Source of the DNA: Eretmocerus hayati
Lineage: Eukaryota > Arthropoda > Insecta > Hymenoptera > Aphelinidae
Reading direction: 5' to 3'
DNA length: 64,000 nucleotides
Assembly (NCBI GenBank): GCA_029851415.1
Contig: CM056743.1
Location: 89,068,501-89,132,500, forward strand
The notes beneath the pieces were generated by a model that saw only the letters and a program-made list of their open reading frames with translations, searched no databases and was not told where the DNA came from. Below are positions 36,989 through 47,556 of this stretch, in pieces; position 1 is the stretch's first letter; each line of letters opens with the position of its first letter. The position numbers and the translations under genes were made by a program.

Positions 36989-37342
36989 GAACTTCTAGAA
37001 TATTCCAGCAATATCGTCGAGATACCATGCTTCCCTGGTCACGCCAGATGACCTGACGTCTGCTTCGGAGTGCGATCAAATATTCTGTAGAATGTTCGAG
37101 GAGCAATACGAGTGATTCATTGCATCAGCATCTTCTGCGAGCGTGTGCAATCGTGCTCCACCAATTCCTGTGAGCTTTAGATGCTCCTATTGCATCATCG
37201 AGCCAATAGAGATGGAAGGCGAATTTTCGAGGAGTGACTGGTCTGATCCATTGCATCGATATGAGCGTATGGAACCCTGCTTCAGAGGTTTCTGCAAGCT
37301 TCTCGATTCTTCCAGAAGCTTCGATTCCCAAGTTTATAAATA
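36989..37342 (+). promoter_or_regulatory. Heat-shock-type promoter (HSE array plus TATAAATA)
   Basis: A perfect trimeric heat-shock element, TTC-TA-GAA-TA-TTC, lies at 36993-37005. A gapped one (TTC....GAATGTTC) lies at 37083-37097. A second perfect trimer, TTC-CA-GAA-GC-TTC, lies at 37310-37322. TATAAATA at 37335-37342 follows 13 bases later. This spacing is like animal hsp promoters. The block reads toward the polymerase gene and also sits upstream of the divergent 'DMQGF' gene. Response to heat is inferred from the motifs only. Confidence 0.65.
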
Positions 37343-37990
37343 CGGGTGTGTGTCGCCGGGCGCGTCAGTTGGGAACGATCCTCCGCTGGCTTCAGTACTC
37401 CAATATTCCCGTGCTCCAGTGCTTTGACCTAGTGCTCGTACTCATTTCTAGAAGACGAGGTTGATATCACGGCATACCCTGAGCGTGTCCCGCGTCTGTG
37501 CCTTGTGTGAACGCAACGACTACACTCAGTGCCTTGTGTGAACGAAGTGACTACACTCAGTGCCTTGTGTGGACGAAGTGATTATACTCAGTGTCCTTGT
37601 GCCAGGAGACGACGTACCCAGTGTAGCAGACGACGCATCTAGCTCAGCAGACGACGCGATACATCCCAAAATCAGTGCAACAGTGGAACGGTGAGTACCT
37701 AGCGTGAACTATGACCTCGGAAGTGGAGTTGAATTTTGCCTTTTCGTGTGCGCGAAGAATGCCCTGTCATTACCGACTGGGGAGCATATCCATTACGCGA
37801 ACATAACCTCAATGAGCTCTGATGATACTTTAGACCATGTACTTGACCTCGAAAATCTATAATGTCCGGCAACCCCCGAACTTAAGCTCATCCCCGCAGT
37901 ACATAACCTCAAACCGCATTGTAGAAGAGAGTGAACAGGCCACTACATCTCTCCGCCGTAACGAAGTGTCCTCTTGACCGACCTAACCTG
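37343..37990 (+). other. Leader-like region with a 41-bp tandem repeat (37498-37600)
   Basis: No protein is evident. Three copies of a 41-bp unit beginning GTGCCTTGTGTGAACG lie at 37498, 37539 and 37560-37600, followed by CAGACGACGC words at about 37620-37660. Given the TATAAATA just upstream, this may be the 5' untranslated leader of the polymerase transcript. Confidence 0.5.
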
Positions 37991-38860
37991 ACTTCTTTTA
38001 ACCCCCAACTTGCTCCATAACCTATGTCTGCCCCCATATTTCTAGATGCTCCACAACCCAACTTGCTCCATAACCCAGGTGTCCCCAAGACTATGTTGCT
38101 CCATAACCCAGATTGCTCCATGACCCATATTTCGAGGTCTTTTGCCCGTATCTCAATGAATCATGCCCCGAGAGACCCCGCGATGAGCGCATTGAGTTCC
38201 CCGTGGACCCCTCTTCCATTTCCCATTATGTGCTCCATAACCCATATTTCAAGGTTTTTGGCCGTATCCCAGTGAATAATGACCCGACAGGCCCCGCGAT
38301 GAGTGCATTGAGTTCCTCGTGGAACCCCTCTTCCATTTCCCATTCTGTGCTCCCTAACCCATATTTCAAGGTCTTTTGGCCGTATCTCGATGAATAATGC
38401 CCCAAGAGGCTCCGCGGTTGGTGCATTGAGTTCCTCGTGGACCCCTCTTCCATTTCCCATTCTGTGCTCCATAACCCATATTCCAAGGTCTTTTGGCCGT
38501 ATCTCAGTGGATAATGCCCCTAGAGGTCCCGCGATGAGTGCATTGAGTTCCTCGTGTGCCCCTCTTCCATTTCCCATTCTGTGCTCCATAACCCATATTC
38601 CAAGGTCTTTTAGCCGTATCTCAGCGAATAATGCCCCGGGAAGCCTTGCGGCAAGGCGATTGGGTCCCTCGTGGGCCTTTCCTACAACTTTCGATTCCGA
38701 AACTGTTTCACCACCAGTCGGTCATGTAGGCCTCTTCATTACCACCAGTCAGTCATGTAGGCCTTTTCATAACCACTAGTCGGTAAAGTAGGTTTCTCCC
38801 TCGTCATCAGTCGGTAACGAAAGTATCCCCCTTGCCGTCATTTGGTAAGGTGGACTCTGT
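37990..38860 (+). repeat. 118-bp tandem repeat array (subterminal block, copy 2)
   Basis: About five units start with CCATAACCCATATTTC near 38111, 38232, 38351, 38469 and 38586. Each contains a CCGTATCTCAGTG core and CTCTTCCATTTCCCAT. The array ends in CCACCAGTCGGT words. It is an expanded copy of 35500-35840. The long minus-strand frames here are repeat artefacts. Confidence 0.8.
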
Positions 38861-38980
38861 CGGTAATTCAGGTTTCTTCCTCATTAATCACCCGCATTGC
38901 TCGGTTACGAATACCCTCGCAATTTCTAGAACTTTCTTCGCATGTAGACCGGCCGATTCATTACTTCCCTTCCCTCAGAT

Positions 38981-41900
38981 ATGGATACTCCACAATATTA
39001 TTGTGAGTTAGTCCAGCAGCTGCGCGATGCTCTGCGCATCATTCACGCGGGTCGTATGACATTCAGCGATATTTGGGATAAATGCTTGATTGCTAAGAAA
39101 AGCTTGGGCAAATTGAATGGTATCCTGAAATCGGCCCAGCTGAGCACAGAAGATAGACAGAGCTCCCGTTCCGCTTCATACAACTTCAGAATATCCACGA
39201 TCCGCTGGACTATGAGTTCTGGCATCGTGTGGGGACGAGCGAACTTGTTGCCCTGGGATCTGGCCTAGAGCCAGATGTTGTGACTGGCCAGCAACCCCCA
39301 GAAGAACCAGGAAATGGTGTTGAGGATAGTGAGTCTCTAACTTATCATCATACAATCACTGAGCGGATATGTACCGACAAGTCACTCCTTTTCCAGCAAA
39401 TACTCCACATCATTTCTACGGAATCGCTAGATGACTTCGTGGTTCTCTTCAGCGTATCACATCTGGAGACGCTTCATACAAAGATATGTGGGATTGGTGT
39501 CTCATTGCGAAGGAAGCCGTAGCTTCTGTGAGCGAGCTCATCACGTCCCGTCATCTCAACCATGGACTGAGAGAAAGTTGCCGGTCCGTACTTGCTCAGC
39601 TCCAAAGTCTTCACGATCGGCTGGAACACGAATTCTGGACACGAGTTGGGGTGGAAGAGCTAGTAGCTCAGGGATCTGGCCTGGAACCGATGGATGTCAG
39701 CAGTCAGCGGCCAGATGCCAGCAGCTAGATGCCAGCAGCCAGACGCCAGCAGCCAGCAGCCAGCATCCAGATGCCCAGCGGCCAAACGACCAGGGCCCAG
39801 GTGTCAAATGGGGCAGCGTACGATCGGCATTCGATCGTCGCATCGTGACAGGTATCATCACCAACCTGCACCATCTCGACATCAACAGTTTCATGGAGGC
39901 TGCCAAAGTAGTTCTCATAGAGCAGATGTCACCACTCGTCACCGAACATCAGACGCTCAAGGTCAAAACTATGTTATATATCGAGTTCACAAAAATCCGG
40001 AATGACGAGGAGGTGGTTGAACTCGTGCCCTTCAATACAAAAAATGAGGTCGTTGACACAGCGACTGATTTGAAAGAGTGGTTTGAGACGTATGTACATT
40101 CAGTGATGGCAAAAGATGTGGAAGATTTTGAAGGCCATGAATCAGGCTGGTCAATGCGTACAATATCCCAGCTCGTCTTGAATGTGAACAAATACAATCC
40201 ACTGCGGCCCAGCTCTTACATTCCTTCACCTGAAAACATCGCGAACAAATAAGCTTGCGTGAACGTGCAGAACTTGGACGATGACGAATGTTTCATGTGG
40301 GCAATTCTCTCAGCTCTTCACCCAGCTTCGAGAAATCCACAACGACTTGGCCACTACAAAAAGTATGAAAAAGAGCTCAACTTCAAAGACATCAATTTTC
40401 CACTTGCGACGAAGGATAAAACGGAATTTGAGAATCAAAATGAGGATATCTCTGTTAATCTTTTCATGCTGAAGAAACAGAAGGGAGGGAAGTTCGAAAT
40501 TGTGACATGTCGCGTTGCTCCAAAGTATAAGGAAAAACATATACATCTCCTTCTCGTTGAGCAGAATGATGCAGAGGAGAGGGAAGAGAATAGTGACTAC
40601 GACGACGACCGTCTCCCTAGATTTCACTACGTTTGGGTCAAATCTCTCTCCCGTCTCGTCAACAGTCAGCTTTCCAAACGTGGTAACAAGCCATCGATCT
40701 GTGATCGCTGTCTTCATTACTTTCGCACAGAAGACATCCTGAAGGGGCATACGATCGATTGCAGTGAAACTCACAAATGCAAAGTGAAGCTACCGCATCC
40801 TGATGACGCCTTTATTGAGTTCACGAGTCATAACCGAGCTGAGAAAGCACAATTCGTGGCGTACGCAGATTTTGAGTGCATGCTCAAACCTGTTGAGGAT
40901 GACGAGAACACGCTCCATCATCATGAACCAGTTAGCGCTGGTCTCTACATCAAATGCAGTTTTGACGATAGTCTATCAAGGTACAAGGCTTATCGGCGTA
41001 AGGAAGGTGAAGAAAGTCCAGCAAAATGGCTCGTGATGGAGCTCCACAAACTTCCTCAGGATCCGGACAATGCTCTCACGAATCCATGTCCAATGAATGC
41101 TCTCACAGATCAGGAGAAGGAGTCTTTCGCGACAGCAACAATGTGTCACGTCTGTGCCAAGCCTTTCACTCTCGAAGATAAAGAAGTGAGGGATCACTGT
41201 CACTTTACTGGCAGGTAAGCTTGACTTTTTCGCCTAAACTCTCAATCGGATGAATGAAATTTCAGCAAACGTAACCTCTTCCAGATATCGTGGCCCCGCT
41301 CACAACAAATGTAACTTGAATTTCAAAACGTCGAGGGTGCTTCCTGTGATATTCCATAACCTCTCAGGCTATGATTCACATCTATTCATCAAGGAGCTAG
41401 TCCGTTGTTACGAAAGAGATGTTAAACTGATTCCACGGACAAAAGAACGCTACATCTCTTTCACAAAATACATCGAAGGATTGAAGATTCAGTTACGCTC
41501 CATCGATTCTCTCAGGTTCATGGCTGCGTCACTCGAGAAACTTTCATCTTACCTCGATGAGCACAAAATAATTGATCAAGTATTCAGCGTTCAGTATACG
41601 TCAGATCAGATAGCTCTGCTGAAGTGGAAAGGCGTATTTCCCTATGAGTATCTGAGCAGCTATGAAAAGCTTGAGGAGAGAGAACTGCCACCGAGAAAAG
41701 CTTTTTTCAGCAGTTTGACCGGTGAAGGTATCACTGTTGAGGAGTACGAACACGCAAAGAATGTGTGGAATGAGTTCCAAATAGCGAGTCTCGGAGAGTA
41801 CTCGGATCTTTATTTGAAGACTGACGTCATTCTCCTTGCGAATGTTTTTGAGAACTTCAGGGAGACGTGTCTGAAGACCTACAAGCTCGACCCAGCCCAC

Positions 41901-43476
41901 TATCATACCGTGCCTGGACTGGCCTGGGATGCCATGCTGGAAGAAACGGGAATCACCCTGGAGCTCTTCACAGATATAAACATGTTGAACTTTGTGAAGC
42001 GAGGAATAAGGGGGGGGTAAGTTTGGATCGGCTATTTACGATAGCTTATGTGCCATTTCTCCCATTCCTGTCCCTTCTTAGGTATCAGCCAATGTAGTAA
42101 TCGCTACGCAGAGGCAAACAACCGCTATATGGGTGAAGACTATGACCCTTCTCAGCCTGAGAAGTATCTGATGTATTTCGACGTGAATAATCTGTATGCC
42201 TGGGCCATGAAACAGTCGTTGCCTTACGAGGGATTCAAATGGGTTGATCCTGCAGTCGTTGTCGACGTATCAAAAATTCGCGATGACGCTGACATTGGTT
42301 ATATCTTAGAAGTCGACCTCCATTACCCTGCAGGGATCCACGACCTGCACAAGGATCTACCCACGTTGCCTGAACACAAAGCTCCACCAGGATCGACTCA
42401 GAAGAAACTACTCACGACGTTATACGATAAAGAGCGATACGTCGTGCACTATAGAGCTCTCAAACAGGTGGGTAGAATATCGATAAAGAAGAGAGAGGGT
42501 GAGAATTCAGTCATTATCTCTATTATTTTTCAATTTTCAGGCTCTAGCTCATGGTCTCTGCTTGAGAAAGATCCATAGAGCCCTCCAATTCAAGCAAAAA
42601 CCTTGGCTTGAGAGCTATATCGACTTGAACACGAGAGAGCGTCAGAACGCCAGGAACGACTTCGATAAAATGTTCTTCAAATTGATGAATAACTCAGTGT
42701 TTGGAAAATTGATGGAAGATGAGCTGAAACGGATCACTTTCAAGCTGCCTCAGAAATGGGATGGGCGCTTCGGAGCAGAGTACTACATTTCAAAACCTAA
42801 TTTTCACAGTTGCTCAATATTTGGAGATGATGTGGCCGCGATCCAGTTGAGCGAAGCAGAGGTGACGGTCACAAAACCTATATACGCTGGCTTGAGCGTC
42901 CTGGACATCTCCAAGACCCAACTATACAGGTTTCACTATGATTTCATGAAGGCCCAGGTCCTAAAATCGAAGCTTCTCTACACAGATACGGATTCCCTGA
43001 TCTATGAGGTTCAAGGACTCGATATGTATCGAGTAATCAAACAAAACATCGAAGAATTTGACACATCAGGCTATGACACGGGAAATGTATTCGGCATCCC
43101 ACTCGCAAATAAGAGAGTCCCTGGAGTCATGTTAGATGAGTTGAACGGTCGGCCCATGCTTGCTTTTTGTGGTCTCCGAAGCAAACTCTATGCCTACAAG
43201 GTCCATGGAGGGAAAGTCACGAAAAAGGCAAAAGGAGTGAGGGGACCAACTATCAGAACAGTGAGCTTCGATAACTACGTCAGATGCCTCATGCATAATT
43301 CCTACCTGACGAGAGATCAAACGACTATCCGTTCAAGGCTCCATGTTCTCCGCACTGAAGTGCATAGGAAGATTGTACTAAATGCTAATGACAACAAGCG
43401 TCATCTTATCCCAGGCAACACAGATACGCTTCCACACGGTCATTGTAGCATCCAAAGATCACGTGATGAGGTATAG
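38981..43476 (+). pseudogene. Protein-primed DNA polymerase B (Polinton PolB), spliced
   Basis: This is the replicative polymerase that starts synthesis from a terminal protein. Exonuclease motifs are YADFEC (near 40862), HNLSGYDSHLF (near 41358) and YLKTDVILL (near 41812). Polymerase motifs are FDVNNLYAW (near 42178), KLMNNSVFG (near 42680) and YTDTDSL (near 42979). Introns are 41215-41284, about 42017-42081 and 42468-42540. The N-terminal part has a duplicated domain (about 38981-39310 and 39460-39690) and a Gln/Ala/Ser-rich linker near 39690-39790. Lesions are frame changes in the N-terminal part, a TAA at 40250-40252 and one extra G in the 8-G run at 42010-42017. The catalytic residues look intact. 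The start at 38981 is tentative. Confidence 0.88.
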
Positions 43477-43674
43477 AATCAGAGCCAAGCGTCGGTGGAG
43501 GGGAGAACCCTTCTTAAGCGAGTTAGCAGAGAGTCAGAGCTCATTTCTGTTGGTGAACTCGCAGTGAAAAGAGCTAAACACCTGGACAACCCGAACAGCT
43601 GCACAGGGTGAGTACTTGGGGATCATGTCTTGGGACATGCTCCAGAGTCAGTCTCAAATAATAATCTCTTCCAG
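43477..43674 (+). other. Possible upstream exon and intron of the next gene
   Basis: One frame here stays open to about 43609 and is followed by GTGAGT and, at 43674, a TTCCAG acceptor just before an ATG. It may be a leader exon of the small protein that follows or the remains of a polymerase tail. Neither can be decided here. Confidence 0.3.
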
Positions 43675-43980
43675 ATGGATTTCTCGGAATTATATAAAGT
43701 GGCCCAGGGCGGCTTCTTACCAACTCTGAAGATCTCTGACCTGGACAAGAATCGTCCTTACATAATAACCCAGCTCAAGCATGTAAACACCAAATATGGA
43801 CCAAATGTCGTAGCTACAATAGACGAGGAATTCGACGTTTTTCTACCTAAGAAAGTGTGCTTGTATCTTTGTGCTAATCCAGGGATAAACTTGGACATGA
43901 TGAACGCCGCCGACAAGAAGAGTATTGTGTTGAAGCGCAACGATGCAGGAATTCAATTTTACCCATTGAATTCTGAATGA
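43675..43980 (+). CDS. Small Polinton protein, possible OB-fold DNA-binding protein
   Basis: This 101-residue frame begins MDFSELYKVAQGG directly after a good acceptor. Its core, ISDLDKNRPYIITQLKHV then YGPNVVATIDEEFDVFLPKK, alternates strands and short turns in the way of small OB-fold proteins that bind single-stranded DNA. The position beside the polymerase suits a replication role. The fold assignment is my inference. A polyadenylation signal AATAAA lies at 44005-44010. The next gene converges from the minus strand. Confidence 0.6.
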   Translation: MDFSELYKVAQGGFLPTLKISDLDKNRPYIITQLKHVNTKYGPNVVATIDEEFDVFLPKKVCLYLCANPGINLDMMNAADKKSIVLKRNDAGIQFYPLNSE

Positions 43981-44119
43981 ACATATTGTTAATGAATTTG
44001 TAATAATAAAGTTGAGAAATGAGAGTCAATGGAGGAGTAGTGGCTTCGTATATGAAGCGGGTAGACTCCACATACAAGGGCGGTGGCGGGGCCTCTGTCA
44101 CTCTCATTTCTCATTTTTC

Positions 44120-45046
44120 TCAAATCTCATCTCTATGTATCCAACTGTTGTGAGTATCATCGAAACCCAACCACTTCACGAGGACTTGGTTTCCTCTCCT
44201 TCTGATAATCTTTCCAACTAGGTACACATCGGGATACTTGAATGAAGACATTCTCTTCATAAAATCCTCCAGAAACATCGTTGCCTTGATGATCTCTGAG
44301 ATGGTAAGTCGCTGGCTGATGGTAAATATCTCTGTTGTCCAGTTTGGCGTGTAGCCTTTCTCAAATAAATGCTTCAGTCTGCTGACGCGCACATGATCTC
44401 CGACCTTGAACTTTGGCCTGCTCCGCGGTTGGTCTCCACCATAGTACAATTGCAATATGTTTTGTTCATTGCGAAGAGTAACATTTTTCGGTTCGATGCC
44501 AATAGTGCGATGTTTTCTCCCATTGTACTCTTCCAGTAGACCAGGCAATATATCGAGCCACTTGTAATCCCCACGTAGAGTGAAGCGTTTCCACATCATA
44601 TTTTTTGAGGTGCGGTTGAAGTGCTCGCAAATTGATGCCTTCATATTACTGTATGTAGAGTAGAGATTGACGTTGTATTCGTTCATGAGCCCTTGAAATT
44701 CGGCATTATTGAATTCTTTCCCGTTGTCTGTCTGGAGATTTTTTGGAACGTGCCCTTGACGGAACACAGACCTCATGGCAGCCGTGACATCTTTACCAGT
44801 CATCTTCTTTACCGGTATAGCCCAAGCAAATTTAGGAAAAACGTCAATGACTGTCAGCAGGTAATTGTATCCCTTGTTAACTCTAGCGTAAGGCAGCATT
44901 TCTACTAAATCGGCCTGCCACGTCTCATGCAAGCCCCGCATCTCAAACTTGCGACGTGGGTAGTTCCGTCGCGCAGGCTTATGGAGCTCCTCTACCACTC
45001 GTTCCATATTCAACATTCGATTGAGGAATGAATCATATATCTGCAT
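44120..45046 (-). CDS. Polinton integrase (retroviral type, with chromodomain)
   Basis: This 308-residue protein inserts element DNA into the host genome. Catalytic residues are D46 (WQADLVEM), D107 (LQTDNGKEF) and E141 (ICEHFNRT), a correct D,D-35-E layout. The C-terminus YLVGKIIRRRGNQVLVKWLGF reads as a chromodomain, usual for Polinton integrases. The N-terminal zinc domain seems reduced or lost. The start at 45046 overlaps the end of the neighbouring minus-strand gene by 14 bases. No stop interrupts it, so it is among the best-kept genes here. Confidence 0.92.
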   Translation of the reverse strand: MQIYDSFLNRMLNMERVVEELHKPARRNYPRRKFEMRGLHETWQADLVEMLPYARVNKGYNYLLTVIDVFPKFAWAIPVKKMTGKDVTAAMRSVFRQGHVPKNLQTDNGKEFNNAEFQGLMNEYNVNLYSTYSNMKASICEHFNRTSKNMMWKRFTLRGDYKWLDILPGLLEEYNGRKHRTIGIEPKNVTLRNEQNILQLYYGGDQPRSRPKFKVGDHVRVSRLKHLFEKGYTPNWTTEIFTISQRLTISEIIKATMFLEDFMKRMSSFKYPDVYLVGKIIRRRGNQVLVKWLGFDDTHNSWIHRDEI

Positions 45047-45395
45047 TCGAGCTGTATTTATTCAAATAGTCATCCGATAGTCCTTGTTTTTGAATCAATG
45101 CAAAGATCACTCGGTTGAACATGTCGATATCTCTCAGTATCTCATTCTGAGAATTGAGGAAGTTCTCATTCATCTCCTTGATTCGCATTTGCACCTTCTG
45201 TGACGAGTCTTGGATGAACTGCAACATCGTTCCCAAGTTGACTACGTCTTTCATATCCCTCGGACCGGCCACGTTGCAAAGTCTTCTGTTGTCCATGTCG
45301 TATTGATTATCAATAGTTAATCTGAACCCAATGCCGGGAGGGCCACGTTGTCCGCCACCCTTCCCTTGCTTACGTCCGAATAGATCGACATCCAT
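45033..45395 (-). CDS. Fibre-like structural protein, downstream part
   Basis: This 120-residue frame starts with a basic Gly/Gln-rich stretch and a PPGIGF motif. It continues with DNQYDMDNRRLCNVAGP, which resembles the repeated 'DMxNKxLxNV' motif of viral and phage fibre proteins. A long amphipathic helix follows (residues 50-115). In related elements this gene lies next to integrase, as here. The upstream part probably lies at 46867-46951, cut off by the palindromic insertion. Receptor binding is not shown. The fibre label is inference. Confidence 0.5.
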   Translation of the reverse strand: MDVDLFGRKQGKGGGQRGPPGIGFRLTIDNQYDMDNRRLCNVAGPRDMKDVVNLGTMLQFIQDSSQKVQMRIKEMNENFLNSQNEILRDIDMFNRVIFALIQKQGLSDDYLNKYSSNADI

Positions 45396-45434
45396 ATTGG
45401 GACTGATTGAGAAGATTGGGGGTACTTAGCTTAT

Positions 45435-46866
45435 GAGTAGTTCCACGCGAAAGCGACCCACGAAGAAGGGTCATGTCTCAGATCCTTTTGTGAACATTCT
45501 TATCCGATTCTATGGTACAAAATATGAACTTTTCACTACCTATGGGGTCCCAAAAAATTTTTTTGGTCCCATGGCGAGAATTTTCGAAAATGAAGTAGAA
45601 TACATTTTCGTAAAATTCTAGCAGCTTTTTTGCACTAAAATGCGAATAAGTCGAGTTTGCTCCCAGATAAAGATATGCGGCTTGCGACATTCGAAAGGTT
45701 TTTCAAAAACCTATCAAAATTGCTATTGAAAAGTTGTTTTTGGGGTTGTGGGCAGCCTGTACGAGCAAAAGTGTAAAAATCACTAAACAGTGAGTTTCTC
45801 AGTTGCCTACTTTTTTCAATTTTTGAAAATCACATATTTGATGTAAAATTTTGTGTTCTTCCAGAAAAAAGTGGTCCCGATTTCCTTTCCCGACGTCTAA
45901 GGCCTGTTTCTTCAAATTTTCGCAAACCTATTTTCTAGGCAGTTTAGAATTGTCTGTTTACTGCGCATGCGTAGGAATTTGGACTATTAGAACCCATCCA
46001 TTGGGAAGCCAAGAGAATTTCCTTCAAAATGACCACTTGGCAAAGTCAATTTCATCAATTTGGCTCGGAGTTACAGCCTACAAAAGATGAAGCTTCAGCT
46101 CGAGTGCGTCAATAGGCAAACGATACATCGGGCCAGAGATCGTGCCCGGATTTTCCTACTATTGTTGCGGTGTCTCCGATCCACCACTTGTTGGTTATCG
46201 AGATTCGGTGGTCTTTCAAACGTTGTAGCTCCGAGCCGAATTGATGAAATTGACTTTGTCAAGTGGTCAATCTGAAGGAAATTTTCTTGGCTTCCCAATG
46301 GGATTGGTTCTAACAGTCCATATTCCTGCGCATGCGCAGTAAACAGACAATTCCAAACTGCCTAAAATATAGGTTTGCGCAAAATTTGAAGAAACAGGCC
46401 TTAGACGTCGGAAAAGGGAATCGGGACCACTTTTTTCTGGAAGAACACTAAATTTTACATCAAATATGTGATTTTCAAACATTGAAAAGAATAGGCAACT
46501 AAGAAACTCACTGTATAGTGATTTTCACACTTTTGCTCGTACAGGCTGCCCATAACCCCAAAAACAACTTCTCAATAGCGATTTTGAAAAGTTTTTGAAA
46601 GACCTTTCGAAGGCCGCAAGCTGCATATCTTTATCTGGGAGCAAACTCGACTTATTCGCATTTTAGTGCAAAAAGGCTGCTAGAATTTTAAGAAAATGTA
46701 TTTTACTTCATTTTCGAAAATTCTCGCCATGGGACCAAAAAATTTTTTTGGAACCCCATAGGTAGTGAAAAGTTCATATTTTGTACCATAGAATCGAATA
46801 AGAATGTTAGCAAAAGGATCTGAGACATGACCCTTTTTCGTGGGTCGCTTTCGCGTGGAACTACTC
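45435..46866. mobile_element. Foldback element FB-B, 1432-bp palindrome
   Basis: The ends GAGTAGTTCC and GGAACTACTC are exact inverses. TTAT flanks both sides (45431-45434 and 46867-46870) as a 4-bp target duplication. The two arms of about 640 bp are nearly identical in reverse, around a short centre near 46090-46200. The element resembles the one at 1380-6813. It carries TGCGCATGCG motifs near 45964 and 46327. It is inserted within a Polinton gene and encodes nothing itself. Confidence 0.88.
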
Positions 46867-46951
46867 TTATATAGCCTCTCTTAAGTCTCTTCTCTTCCTC
46901 AACGTCGAAGTTTGTGACTGGCAGTTTCACTCTCCGTTCCGAGAAATTCAT
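46867..46951 (-). pseudogene. 5' part of a Polinton gene cut by FB-B (probably fibre-like)
   Basis: Coding sequence from ATG 46951 (MNFSERRVKL...KRLKRGYI) runs into the palindrome at 46866. A TATATAAG box lies 53-60 bases upstream. Met codons at 47038 and 46990 lie upstream of, or too close to, that box. After removing the insertion the frame meets a stop within a few codons, 40 bases before the next ATG at 45395. Splicing or a second lesion would therefore be needed to join the two parts. Confidence 0.5.
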
Positions 46952-47003
46952 GTCGCCCGGAAGAACTTTGATCAACGAATGAGTGTACATGATCAGGTCT
47001 GGG

Positions 47004-47011
47004 CTTATATA
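47004..47011. promoter_or_regulatory. TATA box between divergent Polinton genes
   Basis: CTTATATA reads TATATAAG on the minus strand, facing ATG 46951. The same bases give TTATATA on the plus strand, facing ATG 47080. It may serve both directions. Confidence 0.5.
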
Positions 47012-47079
47012 CTCGAGGGGAGTATGAATAGACCGCATGCAGCGACCTCGGTCAGTCGTAAATCTACTCTCGAGAGAAG

Positions 47080-47556
47080 ATGATCATTCACGGAAAACGT
47101 AAGCGAGGTCGCGGCCTCATCAATACGCTCATCAACAAGTTACCGGGTGAGCTCCATCTACCCGGTTACCAATTCTGCGGTCCGGGTACGAAACTTGCTA
47201 TGCGGCTAGCGCGCGGGGATCGGGGTATCAATGCTCTGGATGCAGCGTGCAGGGAGCACGATATAGCTTACTCGAAAAATCGCGAGAACGTCCGAGCACG
47301 GAACGCAGCTGACAGGGACCTGGTTGCCAAATCTTGGGCACGCGTCAAGTCCAGGGATGCAAAACTTGGGGAGGGGGTTGCTGCCTACGCTGTGACAAAT
47401 ATTATGAATGCTAAGAATAAGTTAGGGATGGGGGTTCCTCTGAACAACGTGATTAGAGCTGCTTCCGAATCTCTGAAGCCTCATGCTAAAGCTCGTCATG
47501 TAATCAGCTCAGCGCTCAAGGGTGCACGGGATGCAGTTAAAAAAAGCTGGTGGTAA
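47080..47556 (+). CDS. Phospholipase A2-like virion protein
   Basis: This 158-residue basic protein carries a compact parvovirus-type PLA2 fold. The calcium-binding loop is QFCGPGT (residues 31-37). The active site is ACREHDIAY with H60 and D61. In parvoviruses this domain opens endosomal membranes during entry. In Polintons it is presumed to be packaged for a similar step. The N-terminus is Lys/Arg-rich (HGKRKRGRG). The C-terminal 90 residues are helical and unassigned. It overlaps the next gene by about 25 bases and has no internal break. Confidence 0.85.
   Translation: MIIHGKRKRGRGLINTLINKLPGELHLPGYQFCGPGTKLAMRLARGDRGINALDAACREHDIAYSKNRENVRARNAADRDLVAKSWARVKSRDAKLGEGVAAYAVTNIMNAKNKLGMGVPLNNVIRAASESLKPHAKARHVISSALKGARDAVKKSWW

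Noticed and set aside
37495..38690. CRISPR-like array from regularly spaced repeats
   Set aside because: The units are contiguous tandem repeats without unique spacers, in an animal-type mobile element.
38161..38779. Long frames on both strands with repeated ISRSF/NAPRG-like units
   Set aside because: They are products of the 118-bp tandem repeat, which happens to lack stops in some frames.
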